From Acidobacteriota bacterium (GTDB lineage: Bacteria; Acidobacteriota; Terriglobia; Acidiferrales; UBA7541): a stretch of DNA of 64,000 nucleotides. The notes below the pieces were generated by a model. It was not told the DNA's origin. It saw only the letters and a program-made list of their open reading frames with translations, and did no database searches. The stretch is from assembly GCA_021788095.1 (NCBI GenBank), contig JAJYLB010000014.1, forward strand, positions 19,878-83,877. The letters run 5' to 3'. Positions 7,793-16,947 of the stretch are shown here, in pieces. A program made the translations under genes and the position numbers. The stretch's first letter is position 1. The number at the start of each line of letters is the position of its first letter.

Positions 7793-10700
7793 TCAGGAGC
7801 GGGCCAGGGCGAGGACGGGGGCCAGAGGGCGATCGTCCACGCGGATGGGAACGCCGTCGCGATAGGTGATGAATTTGCCTGATAACGCGGGCACGCGCTC
7901 GCCGGGAATGAGGATGCCGACGAGGTTCAAAGGATCGGCCGCGGCGACGGCAACCGCCTCGCCGCTTTCCGGCTCGAGCCGGGAGGCGCGGAGGAATTCG
8001 ACGGCAGCGGGCGCGGCAAACTGCTCCCCGAGGAACCCATCGACGAACCTCCCGCCACGCACTTCTCCGCGATCTTCCAGCCGCCGCAGAGTCTTTAACA
8101 ACTCGCGCCACGCCGGGAGAACGCTCTCCCGAGCGATAATTTCCCGGAAGACGACCCCATAGCGCGCGAGGAGCATCCGGCAAGCGGATTCGAGAGCTTC
8201 GTTGCGATCGCCCACGCCCGCTCTCTGGAAGAGCGACCAGCGGCCGGCGCTGTGACGCGGGCGCAGCGTGCGGCCGCGGCCACGGCCGGCGCGGCGGAGG
8301 GGATCGACCAGGGCGCGCAAGTTGTCGAAATCGTCGGCGGTCGCGAGCCCCGCGGCCACCAATTCCCAGAGCGCGGTCTCCACTTCCGCTTTCAGCCGCC
8401 GCGTTCCGCGCACGATATCGGCGAAGAAACTCGCCCCTCGTTCGCCGAGCCACGCAGCAACTTCGCGCGCGGCGGCGCTCAAGCCCTCCGCGTGCCCGGG
8501 GCCGGAAACGAGCCCGAGCCAGTCGGCTTCCTCGCGCAGGAAAAAGGCGATGGGCGCGACACTTGAAGGCGAAACGCGCCGCCCGCCAGGCGATTCGATG
8601 GTGGCGGGATGCGGGGTGAGCCGGCCCCAGCCGACAGCTCCGCCCAGGCACAAGCGGGCGAGTTCCTTTCCGTCGCACCCGGCGATGCGCCGGGCCAGGA
8701 TCTGCGGCTCCCAAGCATTCGCCGGAGCTTCGAATCCTTGGAGTTGGCGAACCACTTCCAGCGTTCCGCGCTCGCCCGAGAGTTGCGTTCCCGGCGCCAC
8801 GTGCAACCAGCGAAGCAGCCAGCGGACGAACACGGCGGGGCTTACCGGCTCGATCTGACGCCGCAAGAGGCCGATGGTTTGGCGATGAATGCGAGCGAGA
8901 ACGTGCCGCTCGCACCATTCGGGCCCGGGGCCGGGTTCGGCGGCGCGCCTGTACACCTTGTCCCCGAACCCAGGCACCCCTACCGCGCCTGGGGCACCCA
9001 AAAGTCCCCTCACCGAATCCAGGGGCAACGACGGTGCCCGAGGCTCGGTGAAGCGGCCGCGGAGTATCGCGCCGGCGGATTCGAGCCGTACGAACCCGCT
9101 TTCCACCGCCTCGCGCGGCAAACCAAGGAGTTCGGCCAGTTCTTTCGCGGTCACCGGGCCGAGATGCGCCATCCAGCCTGTTAGCAGCCGCGCGAGCGCA
9201 TCTTCGAAGGATGGGCTTTCGGCCTCGACGGCTGGCGGCTCGCATTCGAGCGCAGCTTCGGGGAACAGCCGCCGAAACGTGCGCGCGCGCTCGGCAGCTA
9301 CCCACCACGTGCGGCCGCCGCTACTGGCTCGCGAGACCCGGCGCTCGCTTGCCAGCTTGTCGAAATAGGGAATCCACTTGGCGACGCTTTCCTTCCACCG
9401 CCGATCGATCCCGGCAGGTGATGCCGCGCTTACCGCACCGCCGTTCGGCAAGCTCACGGCTTCCGGCTTCGATTCGGGAAAAGCGACCAGAGTGACGAGG
9501 GCGTCGTGCAACTCGTCGGCGTTGAGCACGTCGGGCCACGCCTGCCCGGCGACTTCCGCCAGCGCTTCCGGGTCGAGCCGGCCGATCTCGCCGAGCGCGG
9601 CTTCGGGCAGCAAGCCGCGGAGCGAGACGGCGCGGGCGCGGCGCTCTTCGAGCGGCGCATCGTCGAGGAAGGCGTAGGGATTGGCATTGAGGATTTCGTG
9701 GGAGAACGGCGACGCGGAAGCCGTATCCACGGCGACCGCGTGAATCTCTCCCGCCATCAGCCGGGCGAGGAAGCGCTCGAGCCCGGGCAAGTCAAGCGCT
9801 TCGGTGAGAGGGTCCTTCATCGTTTCGCGAACGAGCGGATGATCGGGAATGGGGATGTCCGCGGGAAGGTTTTCCTGGCAGGCGAGCGCTTCGGGAAACG
9901 CCGCGGCGAGCAGATCCTCCGCCCGCATCCTCTGAATGTGGATGGGCATGCGGCGGCCGCCAAGGAAGCGGGGCAAGGCGAGCGAACGGGAGGCGTTCCA
10001 ACGCCAGCGCGAGCGGAAGAGCGGAGTCGGCAAGACCGCCTGCTCGAGCACTGGGCGCACCGTTGCGGGAGCTAGAAACCGGAAAACGTCGGCCAGCGGG
10101 AAGCTGTGTTGCTCGCCGAGGGAGAGCAGGAGGCCGTTATCGGTGGCGGCAGCCTGCAGTTCGAAATTGAATGTGCGGCAGAACCGCTTGCGCAGCGCCA
10201 AGGCCCAGGCTTTGTTCAAGCGGCCGCCCAAGGGCGCGTGGATCACCAGCTGCATGCCGCCAGCCTCGTCGAAGAACCGCTCGGCGACGACGGTGTCGCT
10301 CGTGGGCACGGCGCCGAGAGCGGCGCGGCCGGCGAAGACGTATTCGAGCGCTTGGGCCGCTCCCGCGGCATCGAGGCCGCATTCCTCCCGCAGCCACCGG
10401 GCAGCGTATTGCGCTTCGGCGGAGTCGCCCGCCGCGGCGGGCAGGCGCGGGGAAGAGCCCGGCGGCACGCGCGAGGCGATTTCACGGCGGAGTTGCGCTA
10501 CTTGCCCGGAAAGCTCGGCGGTGCGCGCGGGCGCTTCGCCACGCCAGAAAGGGACATTCGGCGGCGCTCCGCCGGCATCTTCCACGAGCAGACGGCCCTT
10601 CTCGACGCGCCGAATCCGCCAACTGCGATTGCCCAGCAGGAAGATATCGCCGCTCAGGCTTTCGACCGCGAAATCCTCGTCTACCGTGCCGACCGTCGCG

Positions 10701-12262
10701 CCCTCGGGCAGAGTGACGACGCCGTAGAGGGCGGTATCGGGAATCGCGCCGGCGCTCGTGAGCGCCGCAAGGCGCGCCCCGCGCCGCCCGCGCAGCCGGC
10801 CGTGGATGCGGTCGCGATGCAGCCAGGCACCCAGCCGGCCGCGCCGCGCGGCAATGCCTTCGGAGAGCATTTCGACGATGGCATCGAAATCCGCGCGCGC
10901 CAGGTCGCGATAGGGATCGGCGCGGCGCACAAGTTCGAAGAGGCCGTCCTCGGTCCACTCCTCCGCCGAGCAAGCCGCGACGATCTGCTGGGCGAGGACG
11001 TCGAGCGGGGCCTCGGGCACTTCGATGGCGTCCAATTCTCCCGCGCGGAGGCCGCGAACGAGCGCGGCGCATTCGATGAGCTCGTCTCGCGTGGTGGCGA
11101 AGAGCCGCCCGCGCGGCACTGCGCCACGCCAATGACCGGACCGGCCAATCCGCTGGAGGGCGACGGCGAGCGAGCGCGGCGAGCCAATCTGGCAAACGAG
11201 GTCGATCGAGCCGATGTCCAAGCCGAGTTCGAGCGAAGCGGTGGCGACGAGGGCGCGCAGCTCCCCCGCTTTCAGCCGCCGTTCGGCATCGAGCCGCAGC
11301 TTCCGCGCCAAGCTGCCGTGATGGGCGGCGACGGCTTCCTTGCCCATGCGCTCGGCCAAGTGATAGCTGACGCGCTCGGCCAGCCGCCGCGTGTTGACGA
11401 AAACCAAAGTCGAGCGATGCTCCGCCGCGAGCTGCGCGATTCGGTCGTAAATCTCTTCCCAAAGCTCGTTCGAAGCTATCGGGCCAAGCTCGCTCCGAGG
11501 GACCTCGACGGCCAAATCGAGCGGGCGCCGCCGCCCGATTTCGACAATCGCCGGCGCCGGCCGGCCGCTGCCCGCGAGGAATCGGGCCAGGGTTTCGATC
11601 GGCTTCTGCGTTGCGGAAAGCCCAATGCGCGCGAGGGGCCGTCCGAGCTTCGGCGCGGCAAGCGCTTCCAGCCGCTCGAGCGAAAGCGCCAGATGCGCTC
11701 CGCGCTTGTCGTCCGCCACGGCGTGGATCTCGTCCACGATGGCCGTTTGCGCCGTGGCCAGCATGCGCCGGCCGCTCTCGGAAGTGAGCAGGATGTAGAG
11801 CGACTCCGGCGTTGTGACCAGGATGTGCGGCGGGCGCTCGGCCATCTTCCGCCGTTCGGGCGCCAGCGTGTCGCCGGTACGCACCGCCGTGCGGATTCGC
11901 GGCGCGGGAAGGCCGCGCCGCACGGCGAGCGATTGTATCTCGGCGAGCGGCGCTTCCAGGTTCTTCTCGATGTCGTGGGAAAGCGCGCGGAGCGGAGAGA
12001 CGTAGACAACTTCGGTCCGGTCCTCGAGCGCGCTGGCAAGACCCTGGCGCACCAACCGGTCAATCGCCGCGAGAAAGGCCGCGAGCGTCTTGCCCGAGCC
12101 CGTGGGCGCCGAGATCAGTACCGTGCGGCCGCGGGCGATGTGCGGCCAGCCTTCGCGTTGCGGCTCGGTAGGGGAGGAGAAGCGTGAGAAAAACCACTCG
12201 CGAACGAGCGGGTGCGCACAGTCGAGTCCGGCAGGCCCCGGCATAGCGGGAAGCGAATCCAT
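7793..12262 (-). CDS. lhr: Lhr-family large ATP-dependent helicase
   Basis: A 1489-residue protein with full Lhr architecture. The N-terminal superfamily 2 helicase core has Walker A SAPTGSGKTLAAFLAA near residue 50, a DEIH box (IVDEIHAVADDKRG), motif III IGLSAT, FVNTRRLAER, and motif VI QRIGRSGHWRG. A winged-helix and Lhr-core region follows, then a long C-terminal extension. Lhr proteins unwind DNA and RNA:DNA hybrids in repair. The length matches the long bacterial form. It starts 12 bp downstream of a small gene, so it is probably the last gene of a three-gene unit. High GC produces a 693-codon antisense frame here (10106-12187) that is not a gene. Confidence 0.94.
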   Translation of the reverse strand: MDSLPAMPGPAGLDCAHPLVREWFFSRFSSPTEPQREGWPHIARGRTVLISAPTGSGKTLAAFLAAIDRLVRQGLASALEDRTEVVYVSPLRALSHDIEKNLEAPLAEIQSLAVRRGLPAPRIRTAVRTGDTLAPERRKMAERPPHILVTTPESLYILLTSESGRRMLATAQTAIVDEIHAVADDKRGAHLALSLERLEALAAPKLGRPLARIGLSATQKPIETLARFLAGSGRPAPAIVEIGRRRPLDLAVEVPRSELGPIASNELWEEIYDRIAQLAAEHRSTLVFVNTRRLAERVSYHLAERMGKEAVAAHHGSLARKLRLDAERRLKAGELRALVATASLELGLDIGSIDLVCQIGSPRSLAVALQRIGRSGHWRGAVPRGRLFATTRDELIECAALVRGLRAGELDAIEVPEAPLDVLAQQIVAACSAEEWTEDGLFELVRRADPYRDLARADFDAIVEMLSEGIAARRGRLGAWLHRDRIHGRLRGRRGARLAALTSAGAIPDTALYGVVTLPEGATVGTVDEDFAVESLSGDIFLLGNRSWRIRRVEKGRLLVEDAGGAPPNVPFWRGEAPARTAELSGQVAQLRREIASRVPPGSSPRLPAAAGDSAEAQYAARWLREECGLDAAGAAQALEYVFAGRAALGAVPTSDTVVAERFFDEAGGMQLVIHAPLGGRLNKAWALALRKRFCRTFNFELQAAATDNGLLLSLGEQHSFPLADVFRFLAPATVRPVLEQAVLPTPLFRSRWRWNASRSLALPRFLGGRRMPIHIQRMRAEDLLAAAFPEALACQENLPADIPIPDHPLVRETMKDPLTEALDLPGLERFLARLMAGEIHAVAVDTASASPFSHEILNANPYAFLDDAPLEERRARAVSLRGLLPEAALGEIGRLDPEALAEVAGQAWPDVLNADELHDALVTLVAFPESKPEAVSLPNGGAVSAASPAGIDRRWKESVAKWIPYFDKLASERRVSRASSGGRTWWVAAERARTFRRLFPEAALECEPPAVEAESPSFEDALARLLTGWMAHLGPVTAKELAELLGLPREAVESGFVRLESAGAILRGRFTEPRAPSLPLDSVRGLLGAPGAVGVPGFGDKVYRRAAEPGPGPEWCERHVLARIHRQTIGLLRRQIEPVSPAVFVRWLLRWLHVAPGTQLSGERGTLEVVRQLQGFEAPANAWEPQILARRIAGCDGKELARLCLGGAVGWGRLTPHPATIESPGGRRVSPSSVAPIAFFLREEADWLGLVSGPGHAEGLSAAAREVAAWLGERGASFFADIVRGTRRLKAEVETALWELVAAGLATADDFDNLRALVDPLRRAGRGRGRTLRPRHSAGRWSLFQRAGVGDRNEALESACRMLLARYGVVFREIIARESVLPAWRELLKTLRRLEDRGEVRGGRFVDGFLGEQFAAPAAVEFLRASRLEPESGEAVAVAAADPLNLVGILIPGERVPALSGKFITYRDGVPIRVDDRPLAPVLALARS

Positions 12263-12274
12263 CCTGAACTCATT

Positions 12275-12565
12275 TTACCCATACCGCGTCACTTTCCCAT
12301 CCACGACCACGGCCACGTAGCGCCCTCCCGAGAGGAACTGCATGACTTTCGCGCCCGAGCGCGCGAGCGCCGCCCAGCGCGACCCCGTAGCGGGATTCTG
12401 TTCGAGGCCGCGCAAGGACTCGCCAGCGAAAACGAAATCCACCTGGCGCAGACCTTTGCGTGGAGTGGTGCGAACGGGGAAACGGCGCCCGGCAAGCTCG
12501 ACGGCGGCGGCCGCTTCGACCAGCGCTTGCCGCCAAACGGAAGCGAGCGCCTCCTCGAGGGTCAT
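12275..12565 (-). CDS. Small conserved-type protein upstream of lhr, function unknown
   Basis: A 96-residue protein starting MTLEEALASVWRQAL. It has an alpha-helical N-terminus, then beta-rich sequence (RRFPVRTTPRKGLRQVDFVFAGE) and ends VVVDGKVTRYG. The chosen ATG (12563-12565) overlaps the TGA of the upstream gene as ATGA, and lhr starts 12 bp after its stop, so the three genes are probably co-transcribed and this one translationally coupled. I do not recognise a family. Linkage to lhr suggests, but does not show, a role in nucleic-acid metabolism. Confidence 0.7.
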   Translation of the reverse strand: MTLEEALASVWRQALVEAAAAVELAGRRFPVRTTPRKGLRQVDFVFAGESLRGLEQNPATGSRWAALARSGAKVMQFLSGGRYVAVVVDGKVTRYG

Positions 12566-13008
12566 CTCTTGGCGGCAGCCCGCGCCTTCTCTATCCGCTC
12601 GCGCAGCGCGGCGAGCGAGCCCGGGGCGCGCCGCTCCCGCCAATTCTCATAGCGGATGGCGAGCCGCTCGAGGTTCTCCCAGATTTGTGGGTCGCGGGAA
12701 TCCTCCCGCGTCTCATTCGCGATGGGCCGCAGCCGGTCCCAAACGAGCCAGAGTTCGGCGGTGTTCTCGAGGAACATCTCCTCGTCGACCAGGCCCCGCC
12801 GAACGAAGTTGGCCGCCATATCCCAGTAGCTCGTCACCATCCGCACGTGGGTATCCTGTTCGGGCGTGAGGGCAATCCGGTCGGCGAGCGACTTCGGATA
12901 GAACTCGCGGAGAAACCATTCGCGCGCCTGGCGCAGCCGCGGCTCGCGGCGCAATTCATAGAGGCGCAACAACATGTGCGCCTGGTCCTGAGTCACCTGT
13001 GACGCCAT
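12562..13008 (-). CDS. Hypothetical helical protein (148 aa), first gene of the lhr unit
   Basis: Starts MASQVTQDQAHMLLRLYEL with a good ribosome-binding site (aacagggggagcag before ATG at 13006-13008). The sequence is mainly helical, rich in Arg, Glu and Trp (WFLREFYPKS, SYWDMAANFVRRG, ENTAELWLVWDRLRP) and ends in a basic helix. No signal peptide or membrane segment. It overlaps the next gene by 4 bp. I do not recognise the family; similar DUF4760-like small proteins exist but the match is only by general appearance. Confidence 0.75.
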   Translation of the reverse strand: MASQVTQDQAHMLLRLYELRREPRLRQAREWFLREFYPKSLADRIALTPEQDTHVRMVTSYWDMAANFVRRGLVDEEMFLENTAELWLVWDRLRPIANETREDSRDPQIWENLERLAIRYENWRERRAPGSLAALRERIEKARAAAKR

Positions 13009-13170
13009 CTGCTCCCCCTGTTCCCTGCCGGGGCATTTTGGCATACTTGGGCTTAGAATAGTAGGGAAGGTGCGCTTGGGGAAGTCCCCAATTCCGGGGC
13101 GGAAATTCCAGGGTACGAGAGAAGTCCGCGTGAACGTACCGGCTGCACTCGCGCCAAAGGAGCCGACGAA

Positions 13171-13551
13171 ATGAACCGAAGAACGTTTGTGGGCGCCCTC
13201 CTGGCCGTGCCGGCGGTGAACTGGGCGGCAACCGTGCTCGCGAAATCCTTGCAATTCCAAAACAACATTCTCCGGCCTGACGGCCAGTTTCCAGGAAACA
13301 ATCCGCCGAGTGCGCCGCAGGTTCGCCCGCCTGAAATTCCGCCTCCGCCGGAGATCAATCCCCACGCGATCCTGGTGGAAAATCAGAAGAACATGACGAA
13401 GGACGCCGACCGGCTCTTCGCGCTCGCGACGAAACTGCGCGACCAGATCCACAAAATCAATTCGGCCGATATCCTTTCGCTGGACATGATCCACACCACC
13501 GAAGAGATCGAAAAGCTCGCGAAACACATCCGCAGCCTCGAGCGCGGCTGA
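13171..13551 (+). CDS. Exported hypothetical protein with Pro-rich linker
   Basis: A 126-residue protein with an N-terminal export signal (MNRRTFVGALLAVPAVNWAA; the twin Arg followed by TF-V is weakly Tat-like). A proline-rich linker (about residues 45-65) follows, then a helical C-terminal domain (residues 65-126) resembling a small coiled coil. RBS aaggag lies 8 bp before the ATG. It is divergent from the lhr unit. Function unknown; the helical repeat-like C-terminus suggests a periplasmic structural or chaperone-like role, which is only a guess. Confidence 0.75.
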   Translation: MNRRTFVGALLAVPAVNWAATVLAKSLQFQNNILRPDGQFPGNNPPSAPQVRPPEIPPPPEINPHAILVENQKNMTKDADRLFALATKLRDQIHKINSADILSLDMIHTTEEIEKLAKHIRSLERG

Positions 13552-13758
13552 TAACGTGATCCGTGGCCCGTGACCCGTGACCTGTGGCCCGACAGACAGG
13601 TGACAGGGCACAGCAAGCAAGGAACGGCTCGGCCCGCCACGGCCCGCCGGAGGCGGGCGGGTGACCTGTAACCTGTGTTGTGTTCCCTGCCACTGCTCGC
13701 GGCCTGAGGTAGAATAGGCTCGCACGCGTCCCGCAGAGGCTACCGGGACGCAAACGAC

Positions 13759-13836
13759 GCGCCTGTAGCTCAGACTGGATAGAGCGCTGGTCTCCGGAAC
13801 CAGAGGTCGGGCGTTCAAATCGCCCCAGGCGCGCCA
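13759..13836 (+). tRNA. tRNA-Arg (anticodon CCG)
   Basis: Cloverleaf: acceptor stem GCGCCTG/CAGGCGC, D arm with GCTC/GAGC, anticodon stem CTGGT/ACCAG around loop ctCCGga, T arm GGGCG-ttcaaat-CGCCC, discriminator G and encoded CCA at 13834-13836. It reads CGG codons. Its 3' half is the integration site of the adjoining mobile element and is regenerated by the element's left attachment repeat. Confidence 0.93.
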
Positions 13837-13837
13837 T
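13792..13837. repeat. attL: 46-bp repeat in the 3' end of tRNA-Arg
   Basis: The 46 bases from the anticodon loop through CCA plus one base recur perfectly at 21214-21259. The integrase gene lies immediately inside (stop at 13851). This is the standard arrangement for a tRNA-targeting tyrosine recombinase. Confidence 0.9.
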
Positions 13838-13850
13838 ATTTTTCAATAAC

Positions 13851-15008
13851 TTAGTTCGGCAGGATGGCAGCCGGAAGAGCGTTTGTGACGTGAATTGTGT
13901 CATAACCGCCCTCTGAAGCCCCGTTTTCTTGCCCTTCAGCGGCTTGCTCTGGCTCTTCGGCGGCACGCTTGGTGGCAGCCGACAGCGCCTCGACAGCGGC
14001 ACGCTTGGCAGCCCGGCGCACGTCGGAGTACCAGCGGAGCATATCCGGGTCTACGTGGCCTACCACTTCCCGGATCACGCCCTCCGGCACGCCGAGTTCG
14101 AGCATTTCTGTGATGCACTGACTGCGAAGGCTGTAATACCGGAGCTTTGGCAGCCCAGCGGCTTCCCGAAGAGAGCGCCAAGCCGAGCGCCATCCGCTCA
14201 TCGGCCTCGTGGCATCAATCGCCGGCCAGATCCGATGGAACACGTAGTGCTCGGCAGCGTAGGTGCCCAGCCGGTCGGCCCGCTGGCGCATGGTGACGAT
14301 GGCGCCCACAGCTTCGGCGTTCAGAGGAACCTCCCGCACGCCGGCATCGGTTTTCGACTTCGGGACGAACAAAAGACCGTGCTTGGCGTCCACATCCTTC
14401 CAGCGCAGCGCCCGAATTTCGCACGGCCGCAGCGAGCAATTGGCCGTGAGCAAGGCGGCACAATAGGCCACCTGCCATTCCGGCTTCGACGCGGCAACCT
14501 CGAATAGGTGAAGTTTCTGTTTCGGTTCCAGAACGCGACCCTTGCGTGGCTTCGGCACGCGGAGCAATTCCATTTCTGGGATCGGCAGGCGTGCACGGCG
14601 AAGCACTGCGCAGAGGAGCTTCACTTGGTGATTCGCGTATCGTGGATGTTTGCCGGCGGCGGTTTGCTTGGCCTGGAACTGGCGGATATTGTCGGCGGTG
14701 ATGCTGGCCAGCCGCTTCTCGCCGAAGAAGTCCGTGAGCGGCTTCATCCGGTCCCGCTCGGTGCGCCATGTCCCGGCAGCGACGCGGCCCTTACGCTCCG
14801 TCTTGTAGCGCTCGGCGGCCGTGGCGAAGGCCAACAACCGACCAGTCCGAGCAACTGGCGACAACTTGCCCTCGGTGGCCCGCGCGATGGCGTTCTTTTC
14901 CTCGGTCTGTGCCTCGCGCCAGTCCCGCGTCTTGAGCGGCAGCCGATACCGGACGCCATTCACTGAAAAATCTGTCCACCACCACTTCGCACGCTTAAAG
15001 AGAGACAT
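13851..15008 (-). CDS. int: Tyrosine recombinase / phage integrase
   Basis: A 385-residue site-specific recombinase that would integrate the element at tRNA-Arg. There is an N-terminal arm-type/AP2-like segment, then a SAM-like core-binding domain (about residues 55-165). The catalytic domain has Arg in NCSLRPCEIRALRW, Lys in SKTDAGVREVPL, the box YYSLRSQCITEML (Tyr where the usual His stands, Arg conserved), His in REVVGHVDPDM, and the nucleophile Tyr at about residue 327 in LRWYSDV. The gene points away from the element interior and ends 14 bp from attL. It starts 3 bp after the zinc-finger gene stop, so the two form an operon. Confidence 0.93.
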   Translation of the reverse strand: MSLFKRAKWWWTDFSVNGVRYRLPLKTRDWREAQTEEKNAIARATEGKLSPVARTGRLLAFATAAERYKTERKGRVAAGTWRTERDRMKPLTDFFGEKRLASITADNIRQFQAKQTAAGKHPRYANHQVKLLCAVLRRARLPIPEMELLRVPKPRKGRVLEPKQKLHLFEVAASKPEWQVAYCAALLTANCSLRPCEIRALRWKDVDAKHGLLFVPKSKTDAGVREVPLNAEAVGAIVTMRQRADRLGTYAAEHYVFHRIWPAIDATRPMSGWRSAWRSLREAAGLPKLRYYSLRSQCITEMLELGVPEGVIREVVGHVDPDMLRWYSDVRRAAKRAAVEALSAATKRAAEEPEQAAEGQENGASEGGYDTIHVTNALPAAILPN

Positions 15009-15011
15009 GGC

Positions 15012-15572
15012 TCAATTCTCTTTCTTCTGGCGCTTTGCGCGTCCAACCTGAATTCGTTTCTTCGCCGCCCGAAGCTGGCGCATGTAAGCTGCCCGCTGGG
15101 CGCGCCCCTCGGGAGTTTTGTGGAAGTTCATCCAAAAGGCAACGCGGCACTTCTCCGTGTGAAACTGGCTGCGGCCGTTATGGGCGACGAACCATGTTCC
15201 ACAGGGACAACGCCGTATCCATTCAAGACCGTGGTCACTCAGCCGGGCGGCGAGGACCAGACCGTGCAGCTCCATCGGCCACGTCTGGGAGACGTACCAG
15301 CCCGTTCCCCCCATGCGCGGGACGGGCTTCCAAGGCCGACCCGCCGCCGGAAGCAACAGGCTTTCGATTTCTGTGGTCTGGTCCGGGCTAAGACCACTGG
15401 CCCGGCTTGCCTGCCTGAGAAGTTCGATCAGGCGGCCAACCCTCCGCTGCGGACCCTGGAGGCTCGGTGCGTTCTGGTTGAGCCAATCCGCAAGCTGACG
15501 GGCGTCTCCGTAACTACGCAAGTCGCTCGTTTTGCCACGAAACATAGTTACTGTGGAACTCTTGCTTTTCAT
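15012..15572 (-). CDS. CGNR-type zinc-finger protein preceding the integrase
   Basis: A 186-residue protein starting MKSKSSTVTMFRGKTSD. The C-terminal part has RRCPCGTWFVAHNGRSQFHTEKCRVAFW, a CGNR-like zinc ribbon (C-x-C, then C about 18 residues on), followed by a basic tail with QRAAYMRQLRAAKKR. Such proteins are often small DNA-binding regulators. It is transcribed from a near-consensus promoter (15585-15613) together with the integrase. It could be the element's repressor or directionality regulator; that is inference from position. Confidence 0.75.
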   Translation of the reverse strand: MKSKSSTVTMFRGKTSDLRSYGDARQLADWLNQNAPSLQGPQRRVGRLIELLRQASRASGLSPDQTTEIESLLLPAAGRPWKPVPRMGGTGWYVSQTWPMELHGLVLAARLSDHGLEWIRRCPCGTWFVAHNGRSQFHTEKCRVAFWMNFHKTPEGRAQRAAYMRQLRAAKKRIQVGRAKRQKKEN

Positions 15573-15584
15573 GTTTACGTCAGT

Positions 15585-15613
15585 AGAATAAGAACTGAAG
15601 CAAGTCTTGTCAA
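15585..15613 (-). promoter_or_regulatory. Near-consensus sigma70 promoter for the zinc-finger/integrase operon
   Basis: On the minus strand TTGACA (15608-15613) and TATTCT (15585-15590) are separated by exactly 17 bp, with the zinc-finger ATG 12 bp downstream of the -10. The short leader makes the predicted transcript almost leaderless. The divergent HTH gene starts at 15637. Confidence 0.75.
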
Positions 15614-15636
15614 GCAGTTTTTGATTGGGAGACGCC

Positions 15637-15825
15637 ATGAAACGCAAGGCAGGAATAACTCCGGTCGAGTTGGCCCGCAGACGCGGAGTGTCGCTCGACT
15701 GGATATACCGACAGTTGTGGCTCAGGAAGATTCCGGCCGTGCGGCGCGGACGCCGATGGGTGATTCTGGCGTCCGCAGCCGATACCACCAAGAGCGAGGC
15801 CGACCGTGGACCAGATCCTCGTTGA
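15637..15825 (+). CDS. Small HTH DNA-binding protein (excisionase-like)
   Basis: A 62-residue protein from MKRKAGITPVELARRRGV. It has one helix-turn-helix (TPVELARRRGVSLDWIYRQL) and a basic wing (KIPAVRRGRRWVIL) as in MerR-like/excisionase proteins that read 'helix-turn-helix then R-x-G-R-W'. RBS gggaga lies 5 bp upstream. It is divergent from the integrase operon, the usual place for a lysogeny or excision switch. The next gene overlaps its 3' end. Confidence 0.7.
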   Translation: MKRKAGITPVELARRRGVSLDWIYRQLWLRKIPAVRRGRRWVILASAADTTKSEADRGPDPR

Positions 15826-16006
15826 CGTTCCAGACGCCGCGCGTCTGCTCGGTGGAATCTCGCCGCGCACGGTTCGCAGGATGCTCTCCGACGGACGTTT
15901 GACTCCGGTTCGCGTCGGCAGGCGTGTTTTGGTCTCCGTCCGTCAACTCGAAGAAATCGCCCAAACGCACTTGCCCGGAATTGAGGCTGCCCGTGCGGTG
16001 GTTTAA
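15806..16006 (+). CDS. Excisionase-family HTH protein (HTH_17 type)
   Basis: A 66-residue protein, GTG start, overlapping the previous gene by 20 bp. LVDVPDAARLLGGISPRTVRRML is the HTH, and SDGRLTPVRVGRRVLVSVRQLEE is the typical wing of 'excisionase family DNA-binding' proteins. Probably the recombination directionality factor or a replication-associated regulator of the element. Two small HTH genes in tandem opposite the integrase is notable. Confidence 0.75.
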   Translation: MDQILVDVPDAARLLGGISPRTVRRMLSDGRLTPVRVGRRVLVSVRQLEEIAQTHLPGIEAARAVV

Positions 16007-16883
16007 ACACTTCTCGGATGATCGGAGAGACCCGAAACTGCTGGCGATTGAGCGAGCCCTCGGAGAAGCGGGTTACGCGCGCGCAATGAAACTGCGGGAA
16101 ACCATAACGCAAGTGGGCGGCTCTGGCCCCGACTTCAAGCCAGAGATCAACCTCAGGAGCCCCAACACCGGCAAGGATTGGCTCGCGGAGGAGTTGAGAA
16201 TCAGTGTCAGAGATTTGGAAAAAACCCTGAAGGTTTTCGGCGCTGTCGAGTTCATAGAGCCGCGTTCGCTGAAGCGCGGCATAATTCGTGATGCGGAACT
16301 GCTGAAAAGGCGGGATGAATGGACGAGCCGGCACAAAAACTCTGGAGTCACTCAGGAGCCGCTCGGGAGTGACTCGGGATCAACTCCCGCAACAGAAGTA
16401 GATGTAGATGTCAGAAGTAGAGGTCAGAAGCAGAAGTCAGAAGCAGAGCAGGACGCCGGACGTCCGCAGTCCCAGGACGCCGGACTGCCGGACAGTCCTG
16501 CCACAGATGGAGGTAGAAAAAAATCCTCACGAAGGAAAGGCAAGGCCACTCTCGAAGCCAGAATCTCCAACAAACTGCGCGACGGCGCCGAGGATTTTCC
16601 TGCGGCTGAACTTTTCAGTCCTGAAGCGCCTGGGTGGTGGCCTCAAGCGCAGGCTTGTGCGCGGTACGTCGGTTACGAACTCGACGCCAGTAATCCCGTC
16701 GTTTCCGGTTCGTTCGCTGGCTCACTCGCCAATGTTTGGGAACGATTGGGGAAGAGTCCGCCCCTGCGGGGAATCGTCGCCAGCAAGGTGATAGATGCTT
16801 GCCAGCGGGAAGGCGGAATGTGGCCGCCCGATTTCCAGGAACTACGGGACCGGTTACGTAATACGGAGAGGCGGGGGAATTGA
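15993..16883 (+). CDS. Phage replication-organiser-like protein (DUF4373-like N-terminus)
   Basis: The GTG start at 15993 overlaps the preceding gene by 14 bp; 296 residues. The N-terminal domain (VRWFKHFSDDRRDPKLLAIER...GYARAMKLRETI) resembles the winged-helix domain at the start of phage replisome organisers. The middle (about residues 115-190) is low-complexity, rich in Ser, Gln, Glu and basic residues. The C-terminal part (ASKVIDACQREGGMWPPDFQELRDRLR) is compact. Probably binds the element's origin and recruits the host replication machinery. The assignment rests on the N-terminal domain only. Confidence 0.6.
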   Translation: MRWFKHFSDDRRDPKLLAIERALGEAGYARAMKLRETITQVGGSGPDFKPEINLRSPNTGKDWLAEELRISVRDLEKTLKVFGAVEFIEPRSLKRGIIRDAELLKRRDEWTSRHKNSGVTQEPLGSDSGSTPATEVDVDVRSRGQKQKSEAEQDAGRPQSQDAGLPDSPATDGGRKKSSRRKGKATLEARISNKLRDGAEDFPAAELFSPEAPGWWPQAQACARYVGYELDASNPVVSGSFAGSLANVWERLGKSPPLRGIVASKVIDACQREGGMWPPDFQELRDRLRNTERRGN

Positions 16884-16918
16884 CGTGGCTGACAGTCTTG
16901 GAGGTTGAGGCTGCCCAC

Positions 16919-16933
16919 TTTACGAATCGTAAA
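16919..16933. promoter_or_regulatory. Palindrome TTTACGA-a-TCGTAAA upstream of the small terminase-linked gene
   Basis: A perfect 7-bp inverted repeat around one base lies 15 bp before the next ATG and before its RBS (gggaggtggcga). It is a candidate operator for one of the element's HTH proteins or part of an origin. Confidence 0.4.
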
Positions 16934-16947
16934 CCGGGAGGTGGCGA

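Noticed and set aside
10106..12187. 693-codon open frame on the plus strand inside lhr
   Set aside because: It is antisense to a well-supported helicase gene in high-GC DNA and has no family features.
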